Source: Pseudomonadota bacterium (GTDB lineage Bacteria > Pseudomonadota > Gammaproteobacteria > Burkholderiales > JABEVD01). Taken from it: 19,975 nt of DNA. A program made the position numbers and the translations under genes. The DNA lies in assembly GCA_021811205.1 (NCBI GenBank), contig JAJZPK010000019.1, forward strand, positions 1 to 19,975. Direction: 5' to 3'. The notes under the pieces were generated by a model, which saw only the letters and a program-made list of their open reading frames with translations, was not told where the DNA came from and made no database searches. Below, piece by piece: positions 6,882-19,273 of this stretch; position 1 is the first letter of the stretch, and every line of letters begins with the position of its first letter.

Positions 6882-7496
6882 GTGTTCAACATCATCGAAG
6901 CCGCCGGCTGGCCCATCTGGCTGATTCTCGCAGCCTCACTCGTATCGGTAACGATCATCGTGTATTGCCTGATTTCCTTGAGGCAGAGCGCTGTCGCGCC
7001 GAAAACGCTGCTTCCCAGGATCATCCAGGAATTCAGGCGCAACGGGGTTACCCAGGAACTCGTCTCCAAGCTCTCTTCGAAGGACGCGCCGCTTCTGGGT
7101 CACGTCCTCGCGGCAGGGCTGAAGAGCGCCAAGAGTTCCAGGGAAATCATGAAGGAGTCCATAGAGGAAGCGGGCAGGATCGCGGTACATGAAATGGAGC
7201 GCTTTCTCACCACCCTCGGCACGATCGCGTCCATCAGCCCCCTCCTGGGTCTTTTCGGCACGATGATCGGCATGATCGAACTGTTCGGTTCGCAATCGGC
7301 GGAAGGCGCCAACCCGACCATGCTCGCCCATGGCATTTCCGTTGCGCTCTACAATACTGCCTTCGGCCTGGTTGTGGCGATCCCCAGCATGATTTTCTAC
7401 CGCCACTTCAGAGGAAAGATCGAATCGATCGTCGTCGAGATGGAGCAGGAAGCGATCAAGCTGATCGAAATCGTCCACGGCGAACGTCAGGACTGA
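6882..7496 (+). CDS. exbB: MotA/TolQ/ExbB proton channel family protein
   Basis: This inner-membrane protein of the ExbB/TolQ family forms, with its ExbD partner, a proton-driven stator that powers an envelope process. The 204-residue protein has the usual three membrane helices: about 10-32, 109-136 (with GTIASISPLLGLFGTMIGMI) and 152-174 (ALYNTAFGLVVAIPSMIFY). The large cytoplasmic loop lies between the first two. I choose the GTG at 6882 because GGAGA (6872-6876) sits five bases before it. A TTG at 6870 is in frame but overlaps that site. exbD follows after one base. The TonB or TolA partner is not here. Its place before lpxK suggests co-expression with lipid A genes, but the energised process is unknown. 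Confidence 0.93.
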   Translation: MFNIIEAAGWPIWLILAASLVSVTIIVYCLISLRQSAVAPKTLLPRIIQEFRRNGVTQELVSKLSSKDAPLLGHVLAAGLKSAKSSREIMKESIEEAGRIAVHEMERFLTTLGTIASISPLLGLFGTMIGMIELFGSQSAEGANPTMLAHGISVALYNTAFGLVVAIPSMIFYRHFRGKIESIVVEMEQEAIKLIEIVHGERQD

Positions 7497-7497
7497 C

Positions 7498-7911
7498 ATG
7501 GATTTCAGGCGGGGCAAGCAGCGGGAAGAGCCGGAAATCAATCTGGTACCATTGATCGACGTACTGCTCGTGATCCTGATCTTCCTGATGGTCACGACTA
7601 CCTATTCCAAATTCGGCGAACTCAAGATCACCCTGCCCGAAGCCTCGGCTGAAAAGCCGCCCAAGATGCCCAACCCGATCAATGTCACGGTCGATGCGAA
7701 AGGGCATTATCTCGTGAACAACAGCATCGTCTCGTCAGGCACCATAGACGCACTGAGCCTCGAATTGCGCAAGGCTGCCGGGGATCAGAAGGATCCCGTC
7801 ATCGTCATCAATGCAGACGCAAAATCGACGCACCAGTCGGTCGTCAACGTCATGGAAGCAGCGAGGATTTCCGGCTACACCCATATCACCTTCACCACCC
7901 AGTCGCAGTGA
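7498..7911 (+). CDS. exbD: ExbD/TolR family biopolymer transport protein
   Basis: This 137-residue inner-membrane protein is the ExbD/TolR partner of the preceding ExbB. It has a short cytoplasmic N-terminus and one membrane helix starting at INLVPLIDVLLVILIFLMV (14-32). That helix carries the conserved Asp21, the protonatable residue of the stator. A periplasmic domain follows, with the NVTVDAKGHYLVNN and PVIVINADAKSTHQSVVNVMEAAR segments typical of the family. The start is an ATG one base after the exbB stop, and the TGA shares one base with the lpxK ATG (TGATG). Gene order and packing imply strict co-expression. Whether it belongs to a TonB, Tol or other system cannot be decided without the partner. 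Confidence 0.94.
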   Translation: MDFRRGKQREEPEINLVPLIDVLLVILIFLMVTTTYSKFGELKITLPEASAEKPPKMPNPINVTVDAKGHYLVNNSIVSSGTIDALSLELRKAAGDQKDPVIVINADAKSTHQSVVNVMEAARISGYTHITFTTQSQ

Positions 7912-8888
7912 TGCCGATCTGGCGCTCACCACTGCGCTTCCTGCTTCTTCCATTTGCTGCAATTTTCGCCTGTCTTGCATGGATGCGCCGTCTCGCCTAT
8001 CGCCACAGCTTCCTGCAAGCGATCAGGCTCCCGGTTCCGGTTTTGATCGTGGGCAACATCACGGCAGGCGGCACTGGAAAGACGCCGCTTGTCGCCTTCC
8101 TCGCACAAGCTTTGGCTGAACGAGGATACGCGCCGGGCATATTGAGCCGAGGCTACGGCGGAAAAGTCGCAGGCGCTGCGCCGGTCGAGGCATCGAGCCG
8201 CCCCGAAATCGTCGGAGACGAGCCCATGCTGCTGGCAAAACTCGGATTTCCAGTCTGGGTTGGAAAGAAGCGGGCTGCGGCAGGAACGGCGCTTCTCGCG
8301 GCGCATCCTGAATGCGACGTGCTGATATGCGACGACGGGCTCCAGCATTATGCGCTTCACCGAAATTTCGAAATCGCCGTGATCGACGGCAAAACCGGAT
8401 TGGGAAATGGTCTTCCGCTCCCCGCAGGACCCTTGCGCGAACCGCCTTCCAGGCTGAAGAATGTCGATGCCATCGTCGTCAACGGCGGCGGGTTCGAAGT
8501 CAGAAATGACGTGCCATCCTTCGAAATGCGCCTGTGCGGGAACCGCTTCGTCAATGTCGACCAGCCAGGGCTTTCCGCAGACGCGCACCATTTTTCCGGA
8601 AAGCGTATCCATGCAATCGCAGGAATAGGCAACCCTCAACGCTTCTTCGACCATCTTTCCGGGCTCGGTCTGCAATTCGTACCGCACCCCTTCCCCGACC
8701 ATCACCCTTATAGCCAAAGCGACCTCGAATTCGATGCCTGCGACATTCTCCTCATGACCGAAAAAGATGCTATAAAATGTATAGGATTCGCACCGGGGAA
8801 ATGCTGGTTTTTGCAGGTGAATGCCGAAATCGATCTCACCCTCGTCGAAACGATCGTCAAAACCATTGGAAAATCGCATGGATCCTAA
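7911..8888 (+). CDS. lpxK: Tetraacyldisaccharide 4'-kinase
   Basis: LpxK phosphorylates the 4' position of the tetraacyldisaccharide 1-phosphate precursor to make lipid IVA, on the inner face of the inner membrane. The 325-residue protein has an N-terminal hydrophobic helix (about 8-24) for membrane association. The P-loop region [15 protein letters not shown] (47-61) contains Walker A AGGTGKT, followed by LSRGYGG (78-84), VGDEPMLLA (101-109) and [12 protein letters not shown] (141-152). These are the family landmarks. I choose the ATG at 7911, which overlaps the exbD stop as TGATG; a GTG three bases earlier is possible. The 3' end overlaps the Trm112-like gene by 11 bases. The C-terminal [21 protein letters not shown] segment is also typical. 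Confidence 0.96.
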   Translation: MPIWRSPLRFLLLPFAAIFACLAWMRRLAYRHSFLQAIRLPVPVLIVGNITAGGTGKTPLVAFLAQALAERGYAPGILSRGYGGKVAGAAPVEASSRPEIVGDEPMLLAKLGFPVWVGKKRAAAGTALLAAHPECDVLICDDGLQHYALHRNFEIAVIDGKTGLGNGLPLPAGPLREPPSRLKNVDAIVVNGGGFEVRNDVPSFEMRLCGNRFVNVDQPGLSADAHHFSGKRIHAIAGIGNPQRFFDHLSGLGLQFVPHPFPDHHPYSQSDLEFDACDILLMTEKDAIKCIGFAPGKCWFLQVNAEIDLTLVETIVKTIGKSHGS

Positions 8889-9057
8889 ACTGCTCGACAT
8901 CCTCGTATGTCCCCTGTGCAAGGGGCCCCTCGTCTATCGCAAGGAAGCGCTTGAACTGCTTTGCAAAGCAGACAGGATTGCCTTCCCGATCAAGGACGGC
9001 ATTCCAGTGATGCTGGAAGAAGAAGCACGGAAACTCCCCGCCGAAGAAGAAATCTGA
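8878..9057 (+). CDS. Trm112/YcaR-like small zinc-binding protein
   Basis: A 59-residue protein of the Trm112 family (YcaR in enterobacteria), which in well-studied cases partners and stabilises methyltransferases. Its bacterial role beside lipid A genes is not settled. It has [20 protein letters not shown], with the CxxC pair at residues 11 and 14. [20 protein letters not shown] follows with a third Cys; the fourth metal ligand of the larger family is absent, as in YcaR. The start is the ATG at 8878, inside the end of lpxK (11-base overlap), and the stop directly abuts the kdsB ATG. The lpxK-YcaR-kdsB order is a conserved proteobacterial cluster, which supports both the assignment and the reading of this very short gene. 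Confidence 0.9.
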   Translation: MDPKLLDILVCPLCKGPLVYRKEALELLCKADRIAFPIKDGIPVMLEEEARKLPAEEEI

Positions 9058-10463
<1,406 letters not shown>

Positions 10464-10486
10464 AGCCGTCATCGGCAAATAGACGC

Positions 10487-10492
10487 TATAGT
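10487..10492 (+). promoter_or_regulatory. Possible -10 box in the adk-pfp gap
   Basis: TATAGT matches the sigma-70 -10 consensus at five of six positions within the 65-base gap between adk and pfp, 36 bases before the pfp start. No acceptable -35 box lies 16-18 bases upstream. The near-palindrome GGTGAGCACC (10498-10507) overlaps the expected transcription start. pfp-hppA may have its own promoter here or depend on read-through. Confidence 0.25.
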
Positions 10493-10528
10493 TGTAGGGT
10501 GAGCACCTTGTAAACCGAAAGGGAAATC

Positions 10529-11791
10529 ATGGTCGTCAGAAACGCATTCTATGCCCAATCGGGCGGAGTCACATCGGTCATCAATGCTTCGGCCTGCGGC
10601 GTGATCGAGACTGCAAGGCGCCATCCGGACAAAATAGGCACCGTCTATGCAGGGCGAAACGGCATCATCGGTGCGCTCCAGGAAGACCTGATCGATACTT
10701 CCCTCGAATCCGTCGATGCAATTTCTGCGCTCAAGCATACGCCTTCTGGCGCATTCGGTTCGTGCCGCTACAAGCTGAAAGGGCTCGACACCCACAGAGC
10801 GCAGTACGAACGTCTCATCGAAGTGTTCAGAGCGCATGACATCGGCTATTTCTTCTACAACGGCGGAGGAGACTCGGCCGACACCTGCCTCAAGGTCTCC
10901 CAGCTGTCCGATTCTCTCGGCTATCCGGTCGTGGCCGTCCATGTCCCGAAAACGGTGGACAACGACCTGCCCATCACGGATTGCTGCCCAGGGTTTGGCT
11001 CGGTCGCCAAATACATCGCCACGTCGGTGAAGGAGGCGAGCTTCGACGTCGCCTCGATGGCAAAGACCTCGACCAAGATTTTCGTCATCGAGGTCATGGG
11101 ACGCCATGCAGGCTGGATCGCCGCCGCAGGCGGACTCGCATCCTCCGATGATTGCGACCTGCCCGTCGTAATCCTGTTTCCCGAAGTGCCCTTCAATGAA
11201 GCTGCATTCCTGGCCAAAGTGGACGAGAAGGTGAAATCCTACGGCTACTGCTCGGTCGTCGTATCCGAAGGTGTGCAGGACGGCTCGGGCAAGTTTCTCT
11301 CCGACCAGGGGCTGAAGGACGCCTTCGGCCACGCCCAGCTCGGCGGCGTCGCCCCCGTCATCGCCAATCTATGCAGGGAGAAGCTGGGCTACAAATACCA
11401 TTGGGCGGTCGCCGATTACCTGCAGCGCGCTGCGCGTCATATCGCATCCAAAACCGACGTCGAGCAGGCCTATGCGCTGGGGCGTGCCGCCGTCGAGCTT
11501 GCCCTGTCCGGCAGAAACTCGGTCATGCCCACCATCGTCAGGAAATCCGATTCCCCCTATGCATGGGAAATTGGCGTGGCCGAGCTGAAGGATGTCGCGA
11601 ACGTGGAAAAAATGATGCCGAGAAGCTTCATCTCCGAAGACGGATTCGGCATCACCGAAGACTGCCGCCGCTACCTTCTGCCGCTCATCGCAGGCGAAGA
11701 CTATCCGCCCTACAAGGGAGGCCTGCCCGACTACGTGAAGCTCAGGAATGTCGCCGTACCGAAAAAGATAGCAGGAGAATTCGAAATCTGA
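10529..11791 (+). CDS. pfp: Pyrophosphate-dependent 6-phosphofructokinase
   Basis: PFP reversibly phosphorylates fructose 6-phosphate with pyrophosphate instead of ATP, so it can serve glycolysis and gluconeogenesis. The 420-residue protein has the PFK fold with [10 protein letters not shown] (11-20), the loop NGGGDSADT (111-119), PKTVDND (140-146) and [19 protein letters not shown]. Lys141 in PKTVDND is the residue that marks PPi-dependent enzymes; ATP enzymes have Gly there (PGTIDND). This supports PPi use, although Ser116 rather than Asp follows the GGD, as in some other PFP groups. The length is nearer 400 than the 320 of bacterial ATP-PFK. An AAAGGGAA ribosome-binding site precedes the ATG. 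hppA follows after 14 bases, a pairing known from methylotrophs, suggesting a shared PPi economy. Confidence 0.94.
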   Translation: MVVRNAFYAQSGGVTSVINASACGVIETARRHPDKIGTVYAGRNGIIGALQEDLIDTSLESVDAISALKHTPSGAFGSCRYKLKGLDTHRAQYERLIEVFRAHDIGYFFYNGGGDSADTCLKVSQLSDSLGYPVVAVHVPKTVDNDLPITDCCPGFGSVAKYIATSVKEASFDVASMAKTSTKIFVIEVMGRHAGWIAAAGGLASSDDCDLPVVILFPEVPFNEAAFLAKVDEKVKSYGYCSVVVSEGVQDGSGKFLSDQGLKDAFGHAQLGGVAPVIANLCREKLGYKYHWAVADYLQRAARHIASKTDVEQAYALGRAAVELALSGRNSVMPTIVRKSDSPYAWEIGVAELKDVANVEKMMPRSFISEDGFGITEDCRRYLLPLIAGEDYPPYKGGLPDYVKLRNVAVPKKIAGEFEI

Positions 11792-11793
11792 AC

Positions 11794-11800
11794 AAGGAGG
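11794..11800 (+). promoter_or_regulatory. Strong Shine-Dalgarno fixing the hppA start
   Basis: AAGGAGG lies five bases before the ATG at 11806 and is among the best ribosome-binding sequences in the window. It decides the hppA start, since the reading frame is open far upstream inside pfp. Confidence 0.85.
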
Positions 11801-11805
11801 CAAGC

Positions 11806-13848
11806 ATGTCGTCCGCTCTGATTTTCTCTCTCGTCTGTTCCGCATCAGCCGTTCTCTACGGCATCCTGTCGAGCAAATGGATACTCGCCAAGCCTGCGGG
11901 CTCGGACAGGATGAAATCCATCGCCGAGGCGATCGAGGAAGGCGCGAGTGCTTATCTCAAGCGGCAATACCGGACCATATCGATGGTCGGCCTCGCGCTC
12001 TTTCTCGCCATCGGTTTGCTGATAGGATGGATGACCGCGATCGGATTCGCGATCGGCGCTTTCCTTTCCGGTTCGGCAGGCTTCATCGGCATGAACGTCT
12101 CCGTGCGCGCCAACGTCAGAACAGCAGAAGCGGCCAAAGGCGGTCTCAATGCAGCGCTTGAAGTCGCATTCAGGGGGGGAAGCATCACCGGGCTCCTGGT
12201 CGTCGGCATGGGCCTGCTCGGCGTATCGGGCTATTACGCATGGCTCTCGAACGGCGGGACCGAAACCGGCATCCTGACCCCGCTCATCGGCCTCGGTTTC
12301 GGCAGCTCGCTGATTTCCATCTTCGCTCGTCTTGGCGGCGGCATCTTCACCAAGGGCGCGGACGTGGGAGCGGACCTCGTGGGCAAGGTTGAAGCCGGCA
12401 TCCCGGAGGACGACCCCAGGAATCCGGCCGTGATCGCCGACAACGTGGGCGACAATGTCGGCGACTGCGCGGGCATGGCGGCCGACCTTTTCGAAACCTA
12501 TGCCGTCACGCTGATCGCCACCATGCTGCTCGGCGAAATGATGACCCAGGGCGCGAGCCAGGCCATCCAGGAAAAAGCCGTGCTCTATCCGCTCGTGCTC
12601 GGCGGGTTCTCCATCCTTGCATCTATCGCGGGGAGCTTCTTCGTCAAGGCGAGGGAGGGCGGCAAGATCATGAATGCGCTCTACAGGGGACTTGCGGTAT
12701 CCGGCATCCTCGCGCTGATCGCCTTCTATCCCATCACGCTCTGGCTGATGGGCGACGGCATCAACGATGCAGGCCGCCTGATTTCGCCGCTCGACCTTTA
12801 TCTCAGTTCGCTCATCGGGCTCTTCCTCACCGGCGCGATGGTGTTCATCACCGAATATTACACGGCAACCGAATATGCGCCTGTGCGCCACATCGCCCAG
12901 GCCTCGACCACGGGACACGGCACCAACGTGATCGCCGGACTCGGGGTTTCCATGAAGGCGACCTCCCTGCCCGTGCTTTCGGTCTGCGCTTCCATCGGCG
13001 CCGCCTACTGGCTCGCCGGACTTTACGGCATCGCAGTCGCTGCGACCGCGATGCTTTCCATGACGGGCATCATCGTGGCGATCGACGCCTACGGCCCGAT
13101 CACCGACAATGCGGGCGGCATCGCCGAAATGGCAGAGCTTCCCGAGGCAATACGCAACATCACCGATCCGCTGGATGCCGTTGGCAATACCACGAAGGCC
13201 GTGACCAAGGGCTATGCCATCGGCTCTGCAGGACTCGCAGCGCTGGTGCTGTTCGCCGACTACACTCATGCGCTTGCGGGCGAAGGCAGGTCGCTCGCAT
13301 TCGATCTCTCGGACCACATGGTGATCATCGGGCTTTTCCTCGGGGGCATGGTGCCCTATCTTTTCGGCGCGATGGGCATGGAGGCCGTGGGGCGCGCGGC
13401 AGGATCGGTCGTGATCGAAGTGAGAAGGCAATTCAGGGAAATTCCCGGCATCATGGAAGGCACCGGAAAACCCGATTACTCGAAAGCAGTGGACATGCTG
13501 ACCCGTGCCGCGATCCGTGAAATGATCATCCCATCGCTGCTGCCTGTCGCCGTTCCTGTGGCGGTCGGCCTGCTGCTCGGTCCGAAGGCCCTCGGCGGCG
13601 TGCTGGTAGGCGCAATCATCACTGGCATCTTCGTCGCGATTTCGATGACGGCAGGCGGCGGCGCATGGGATAATGCGAAGAAATACATCGAACAGGGCAA
13701 TTACGGCGGAAAAGGATCGGAAGCGCACAAGGCTGCGGTGACGGGCGACACGGTGGGCGACCCCTACAAGGACACCGCAGGTCCTGCCATCAACCCATTG
13801 ATCAAGATCATCAACATCGTGGCGCTGCTCATCGTGCCGCTTTTATGA
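11806..13848 (+). CDS. hppA: K+-independent H+-translocating membrane pyrophosphatase
   Basis: HppA is an integral membrane pyrophosphatase that hydrolyses cytoplasmic PPi and pumps protons out. The 680-residue protein is largely hydrophobic with about 15-16 predicted helices. The catalytic block at 181-230 contains [12 protein letters not shown] and [19 protein letters not shown], the acidic residues that bind magnesium-PPi. A second acidic set lies near the C-terminus ([32 protein letters not shown]). The motif [10 protein letters not shown] carries Lys464 and Thr467, the pair that marks K+-independent enzymes; K+-dependent ones have Ala and Gly there. The start is fixed by AAGGAGG. The gene lies 14 bases after pfp and one base before a GlcG/HbpS-like gene. 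Energy saved by PFP and this pump fits an energy-limited lifestyle, which is inference. Confidence 0.98.
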   Translation: MSSALIFSLVCSASAVLYGILSSKWILAKPAGSDRMKSIAEAIEEGASAYLKRQYRTISMVGLALFLAIGLLIGWMTAIGFAIGAFLSGSAGFIGMNVSVRANVRTAEAAKGGLNAALEVAFRGGSITGLLVVGMGLLGVSGYYAWLSNGGTETGILTPLIGLGFGSSLISIFARLGGGIFTKGADVGADLVGKVEAGIPEDDPRNPAVIADNVGDNVGDCAGMAADLFETYAVTLIATMLLGEMMTQGASQAIQEKAVLYPLVLGGFSILASIAGSFFVKAREGGKIMNALYRGLAVSGILALIAFYPITLWLMGDGINDAGRLISPLDLYLSSLIGLFLTGAMVFITEYYTATEYAPVRHIAQASTTGHGTNVIAGLGVSMKATSLPVLSVCASIGAAYWLAGLYGIAVAATAMLSMTGIIVAIDAYGPITDNAGGIAEMAELPEAIRNITDPLDAVGNTTKAVTKGYAIGSAGLAALVLFADYTHALAGEGRSLAFDLSDHMVIIGLFLGGMVPYLFGAMGMEAVGRAAGSVVIEVRRQFREIPGIMEGTGKPDYSKAVDMLTRAAIREMIIPSLLPVAVPVAVGLLLGPKALGGVLVGAIITGIFVAISMTAGGGAWDNAKKYIEQGNYGGKGSEAHKAAVTGDTVGDPYKDTAGPAINPLIKIINIVALLIVPLL

Positions 13849-13849
13849 A

Positions 13850-14236
13850 ATGAAGAAACTGACACTAGAACAATCCAGAAAAATGCTGGAAGCAGCCAGA
13901 AGCGAGGCGCAATCAAACGGCTGGCCTGTCGTCATCGCCATCGTGGACGACGGGGGCCATCTCGTCTGCCTCGAAAGAATGGACGGCACACAGTTCGGCA
14001 GCATCGATATCGCCATCGCCAAGGCGAAATCCGCAATCGCCTTCAAGCGGCCGACCAAGGAATGGGAAAAAAGAATCGTCGACGGCAGGCTGGGAATTCT
14101 CTCCCTGCCCGGCATGATTCCCGTCGAAGGCGGATTGCCCATCGTCGTCGATGGAAACATGATCGGTGCGATCGGCGTAAGCGGCGTCACCTCCATCCAG
14201 GACGGACAGATCGCCGCAGCCGGAATCGCTGCATGA
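13850..14236 (+). CDS. GlcG/HbpS-like (DUF336) protein
   Basis: This 128-residue protein resembles the GlcG/HbpS family (DUF336), small alpha/beta proteins some of which bind haem or cobalamin and are often encoded beside redox or glycolate genes. What I see is an N-terminal helix (LTLEQSRKMLEAARSEA), VVIAIVDDGGHLVCLERMDG, SIDIAIAKAKSAIAFKRPT, PGMIPVEGGLPIVVDG and MIGAIGVSGVTSIQDGQIAAAG. All of these are family landmarks, and the length fits. There is no signal peptide, so it is probably cytoplasmic. It starts one base after the hppA stop and overlaps the next gene by four bases (ATGA). Its role beside a pyrophosphatase and a gamma-carbonic-anhydrase-like protein cannot be derived from sequence, and haem binding is not shown. 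Confidence 0.88.
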   Translation: MKKLTLEQSRKMLEAARSEAQSNGWPVVIAIVDDGGHLVCLERMDGTQFGSIDIAIAKAKSAIAFKRPTKEWEKRIVDGRLGILSLPGMIPVEGGLPIVVDGNMIGAIGVSGVTSIQDGQIAAAGIAA

Positions 14237-14754
14237 TCCTTTCAGTAGCCGGCAACACCCCCGTATTGCCTGAAGACGCATTCGTCGCGGAAAACGCGAC
14301 AGTGGCAGGCGACGTCACGCTGGGTTCGGGCGTGAGCGTATGGTTCGGCGCCGTGATCCGGGGAGACGTGGATTCAATCCGCATCAGTGACGGCACGAAC
14401 GTGCAGGATTGCGCCGTGCTGCATGTCGATGCCGGCAGCCCGCTGACTGTCGGCTGCGACGTGACGGTGGGACACGCCGCAGTGCTTCACGGCTGCACCA
14501 TCGGGGACGGCACCCTGGTCGGAATCAGGAGCGTGATTCTGAACGGCGCGAAAATCGGGAAAAACTGCCTGATCGGCGCCAATGCGCTGGTCACGGAAAA
14601 CAAGGTCATCCCTGACGGATCCCTGGTGGTCGGCTCGCCCGGAAAAATCCTGCGCAGCCTCACGCGCGAGGAAATCGACGGCATCGTCATGAACGCAAGG
14701 CATTACGTCGAACTTTCATCCCAGTACAAACGAAGCCTTGCGAAAATCCGATAA
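14233..14754 (+). CDS. Gamma-carbonic-anhydrase family protein
   Basis: A 173-residue left-handed beta-helix protein of the gamma-carbonic anhydrase family (YrdA/PaaY/CaiE type). Hexapeptide repeats run through most of its length (for example ATVAGDVTLGSGVSVW, CTIGDGTLVGIRSVI, AKIGKNCLIGANALVT). A C-terminal helix follows (LTREEIDGIVMNARHYVELS). The three zinc ligands are in place as His64 (VLH), His81 (GH) and His86 (LH), and the family residues Arg43 and Asp45 (VIRGD) and Gln58 are present. A metal site is therefore likely, but many members of this family are inactive as carbonic anhydrases or act on other substrates. The start overlaps the upstream stop (ATGA), and nine bases separate it from the HD-GYP gene. 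Confidence 0.92.
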   Translation: MILSVAGNTPVLPEDAFVAENATVAGDVTLGSGVSVWFGAVIRGDVDSIRISDGTNVQDCAVLHVDAGSPLTVGCDVTVGHAAVLHGCTIGDGTLVGIRSVILNGAKIGKNCLIGANALVTENKVIPDGSLVVGSPGKILRSLTREEIDGIVMNARHYVELSSQYKRSLAKIR

Positions 14755-14763
14755 CGGGCTAGA

Positions 14764-16425
14764 TTGAAGCAATCGCCTTTTGTCGGGGAAAAATTGTCTA
14801 CGCAAGATGTGGGAAACATTGTTCTGGTTTTTGTCGCGTTCGCCTCCCTGTCCGCAGTTTTCTTCTATTCCAGACGCCTTATCCGGAAACCGGAAAAAAT
14901 CGTGGGGCCAATCGAGTCCTTTCCAGAATCGAGCCCGGAGCGGCGCAAGCTGATTCAGGCGCAGCATGAATGGCTGGACGCCTTCGACATGGTGGATTCC
15001 CCAGCCTTCGCATATGACCAGTCCTACCGCATCGTCAGCGCCAACCGGAGTTATGTCGAGCGGGCTGGATTGCCGTTCGAAGAAATGATTGGAAAACCCT
15101 ATTTCGAGATTTTCCCGAAACTGGATCACCCCATCATAGACCGCCTGGGCAACAAAAACATTGCCCAAAGCGAGATCCGACTTTCTTCCGGGGAAATCTA
15201 CCTCTCGAAGAATTTCCCAGTGCACGACGAAATGCGAAAATTTCGCTATTCGATTCATGTTCTTAGCGAAATTACCGCGCAGCGCAGACTGGAACATTCC
15301 GTGAAGAAGACCAGGATGATGATCAGGATGGCATCATCCTGCATGCGCGAAATGGGACTTGCGGCCAGCATGCAGGAAATGCTTGCCGCAGCCTGCAGAA
15401 ATGCAGTCGAAGCAGGCGGGTACCGTATCGCATGGATAGGCCGGGAAGTGCGTGGCGGCAGCATGAAAACCCTGGCGAGCCACGGCTGCGCCTTGCCAGA
15501 AGAAATCCTGCTCCGGGATGTGCCTGGAATTTCACCGCATGCATTGCATACTGGTAAAACCGTGATCGCCCAGGATCTGCTTCATGACCCAGCATTCGAG
15601 CCCTGGCGCAAGGACGCAGTGCGATGCGGTTATGCTTCGATGGCCGTCTTGCCGCTTTCGGACAACAAAGGGATATTCGGCGCATTCATGCTCGGCGCAA
15701 AGGAGCCTTTCGCCTTCGTCGAGGAAGAAATCAGCGTGCTTGAAATGCTGGCTTCCAGCCTCGTCCTGGGCATCGCCTCCTTCCGTATCAGGGAAGATAC
15801 CGATACCGGTCAGACGCAACGCATCCGATACCTCGAGCCCTTGAGCGAACACCTGGAAGACGCCATCGAAGCGGTCGCATCGACACTGGAATTTCGCATC
15901 AATCCGTATGCCACCGGCCACCTCAAGCGGGTCGCGAATCTTGCCCTGGCCATCGGCCTCGAAACCGGCCAACCAGAGGCGCGCGCACGCGGCCTGCATC
16001 TTGCAGGTCTGCTGCACGATATCGGCGAGGCGTCCATCCCAGAGGCACTTTTCCTCAAGAAAAAGCCGTTGACCGAAGCCGAACTCATTGAAATCAGGCG
16101 CCATCCGGAAGCAGGGTACGAAATTCTGAAAAAAATCGATTTTCCCTGGCCTGTCGCGGAAATGGTGCTGCAGCACCATGAAAGGCTGGACGGTTCGGGC
16201 TATCCCAGGGGATTGAGAAATGGCGAGATTCTGAAGGACGCGCAAATACTGGCCGTGGCCGATACCATCGAGGCGCTTGCCTTCGGGCAGCGTCCCAACC
16301 ATCCGAGAATGGGCATTCCCGCAGCGCTTCTGGAGGTGGAAAAACAGAAAGGGAAGCTTTATGATGAAGCCGTCGTGGATGCCGCCCTGAAACTCTTCCG
16401 TGAAAAAGGGCTGGTGATCTCTTGA
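14764..16425 (+). CDS. PAS-GAF-HD-GYP signalling protein, atypical HDIGE motif
   Basis: A 553-residue sensor with one N-terminal membrane helix (about 18-36), a PAS domain (about 70-170), a GAF domain (about 185-345) and a C-terminal HD-GYP domain (about 365-550). The HD-GYP family cleaves c-di-GMP to pGpG and/or GMP. Metal ligands are visible: His386 (ATGH), His418-Asp419, His447 (RRHPEAGYEIL), His471-His472 and Asp500 (LAVAD). The HHERLDGSGYPRGL signature is intact. The usual HDxGK lysine is Glu422 (HDIGE), so activity or affinity may be altered. The first in-frame start is TTG at 14764; a TTG at 14794 with GGGGA a few bases before it is a real alternative and keeps the helix. It is ten bases upstream of patB, in the same operon-like run. 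Confidence 0.9.
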   Translation: MKQSPFVGEKLSTQDVGNIVLVFVAFASLSAVFFYSRRLIRKPEKIVGPIESFPESSPERRKLIQAQHEWLDAFDMVDSPAFAYDQSYRIVSANRSYVERAGLPFEEMIGKPYFEIFPKLDHPIIDRLGNKNIAQSEIRLSSGEIYLSKNFPVHDEMRKFRYSIHVLSEITAQRRLEHSVKKTRMMIRMASSCMREMGLAASMQEMLAAACRNAVEAGGYRIAWIGREVRGGSMKTLASHGCALPEEILLRDVPGISPHALHTGKTVIAQDLLHDPAFEPWRKDAVRCGYASMAVLPLSDNKGIFGAFMLGAKEPFAFVEEEISVLEMLASSLVLGIASFRIREDTDTGQTQRIRYLEPLSEHLEDAIEAVASTLEFRINPYATGHLKRVANLALAIGLETGQPEARARGLHLAGLLHDIGEASIPEALFLKKKPLTEAELIEIRRHPEAGYEILKKIDFPWPVAEMVLQHHERLDGSGYPRGLRNGEILKDAQILAVADTIEALAFGQRPNHPRMGIPAALLEVEKQKGKLYDEAVVDAALKLFREKGLVIS

Positions 16426-16435
16426 AAGCCTCTCC

Positions 16436-19273
<2,838 letters not shown>

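Noticed and set aside
10465..10476. GCCG-TCAT-CGGC hairpin after adk as a terminator
   Set aside because: The stem is only four base pairs and no T run follows, so it does not qualify as an intrinsic terminator.
11371..11805. A 145-codon N-terminal extension of hppA
   Set aside because: It reads pfp in the wrong frame; the strong AAGGAGG and the family N-terminus place the start at 11806.
11845..13728. A 627-codon open frame on the minus strand across hppA
   Set aside because: It mirrors the codon bias of hppA, is very rich in His, Arg and Asp with no recognisable domain, and hppA on the other strand is unmistakable. GC-rich coding DNA often leaves such an open antisense frame.
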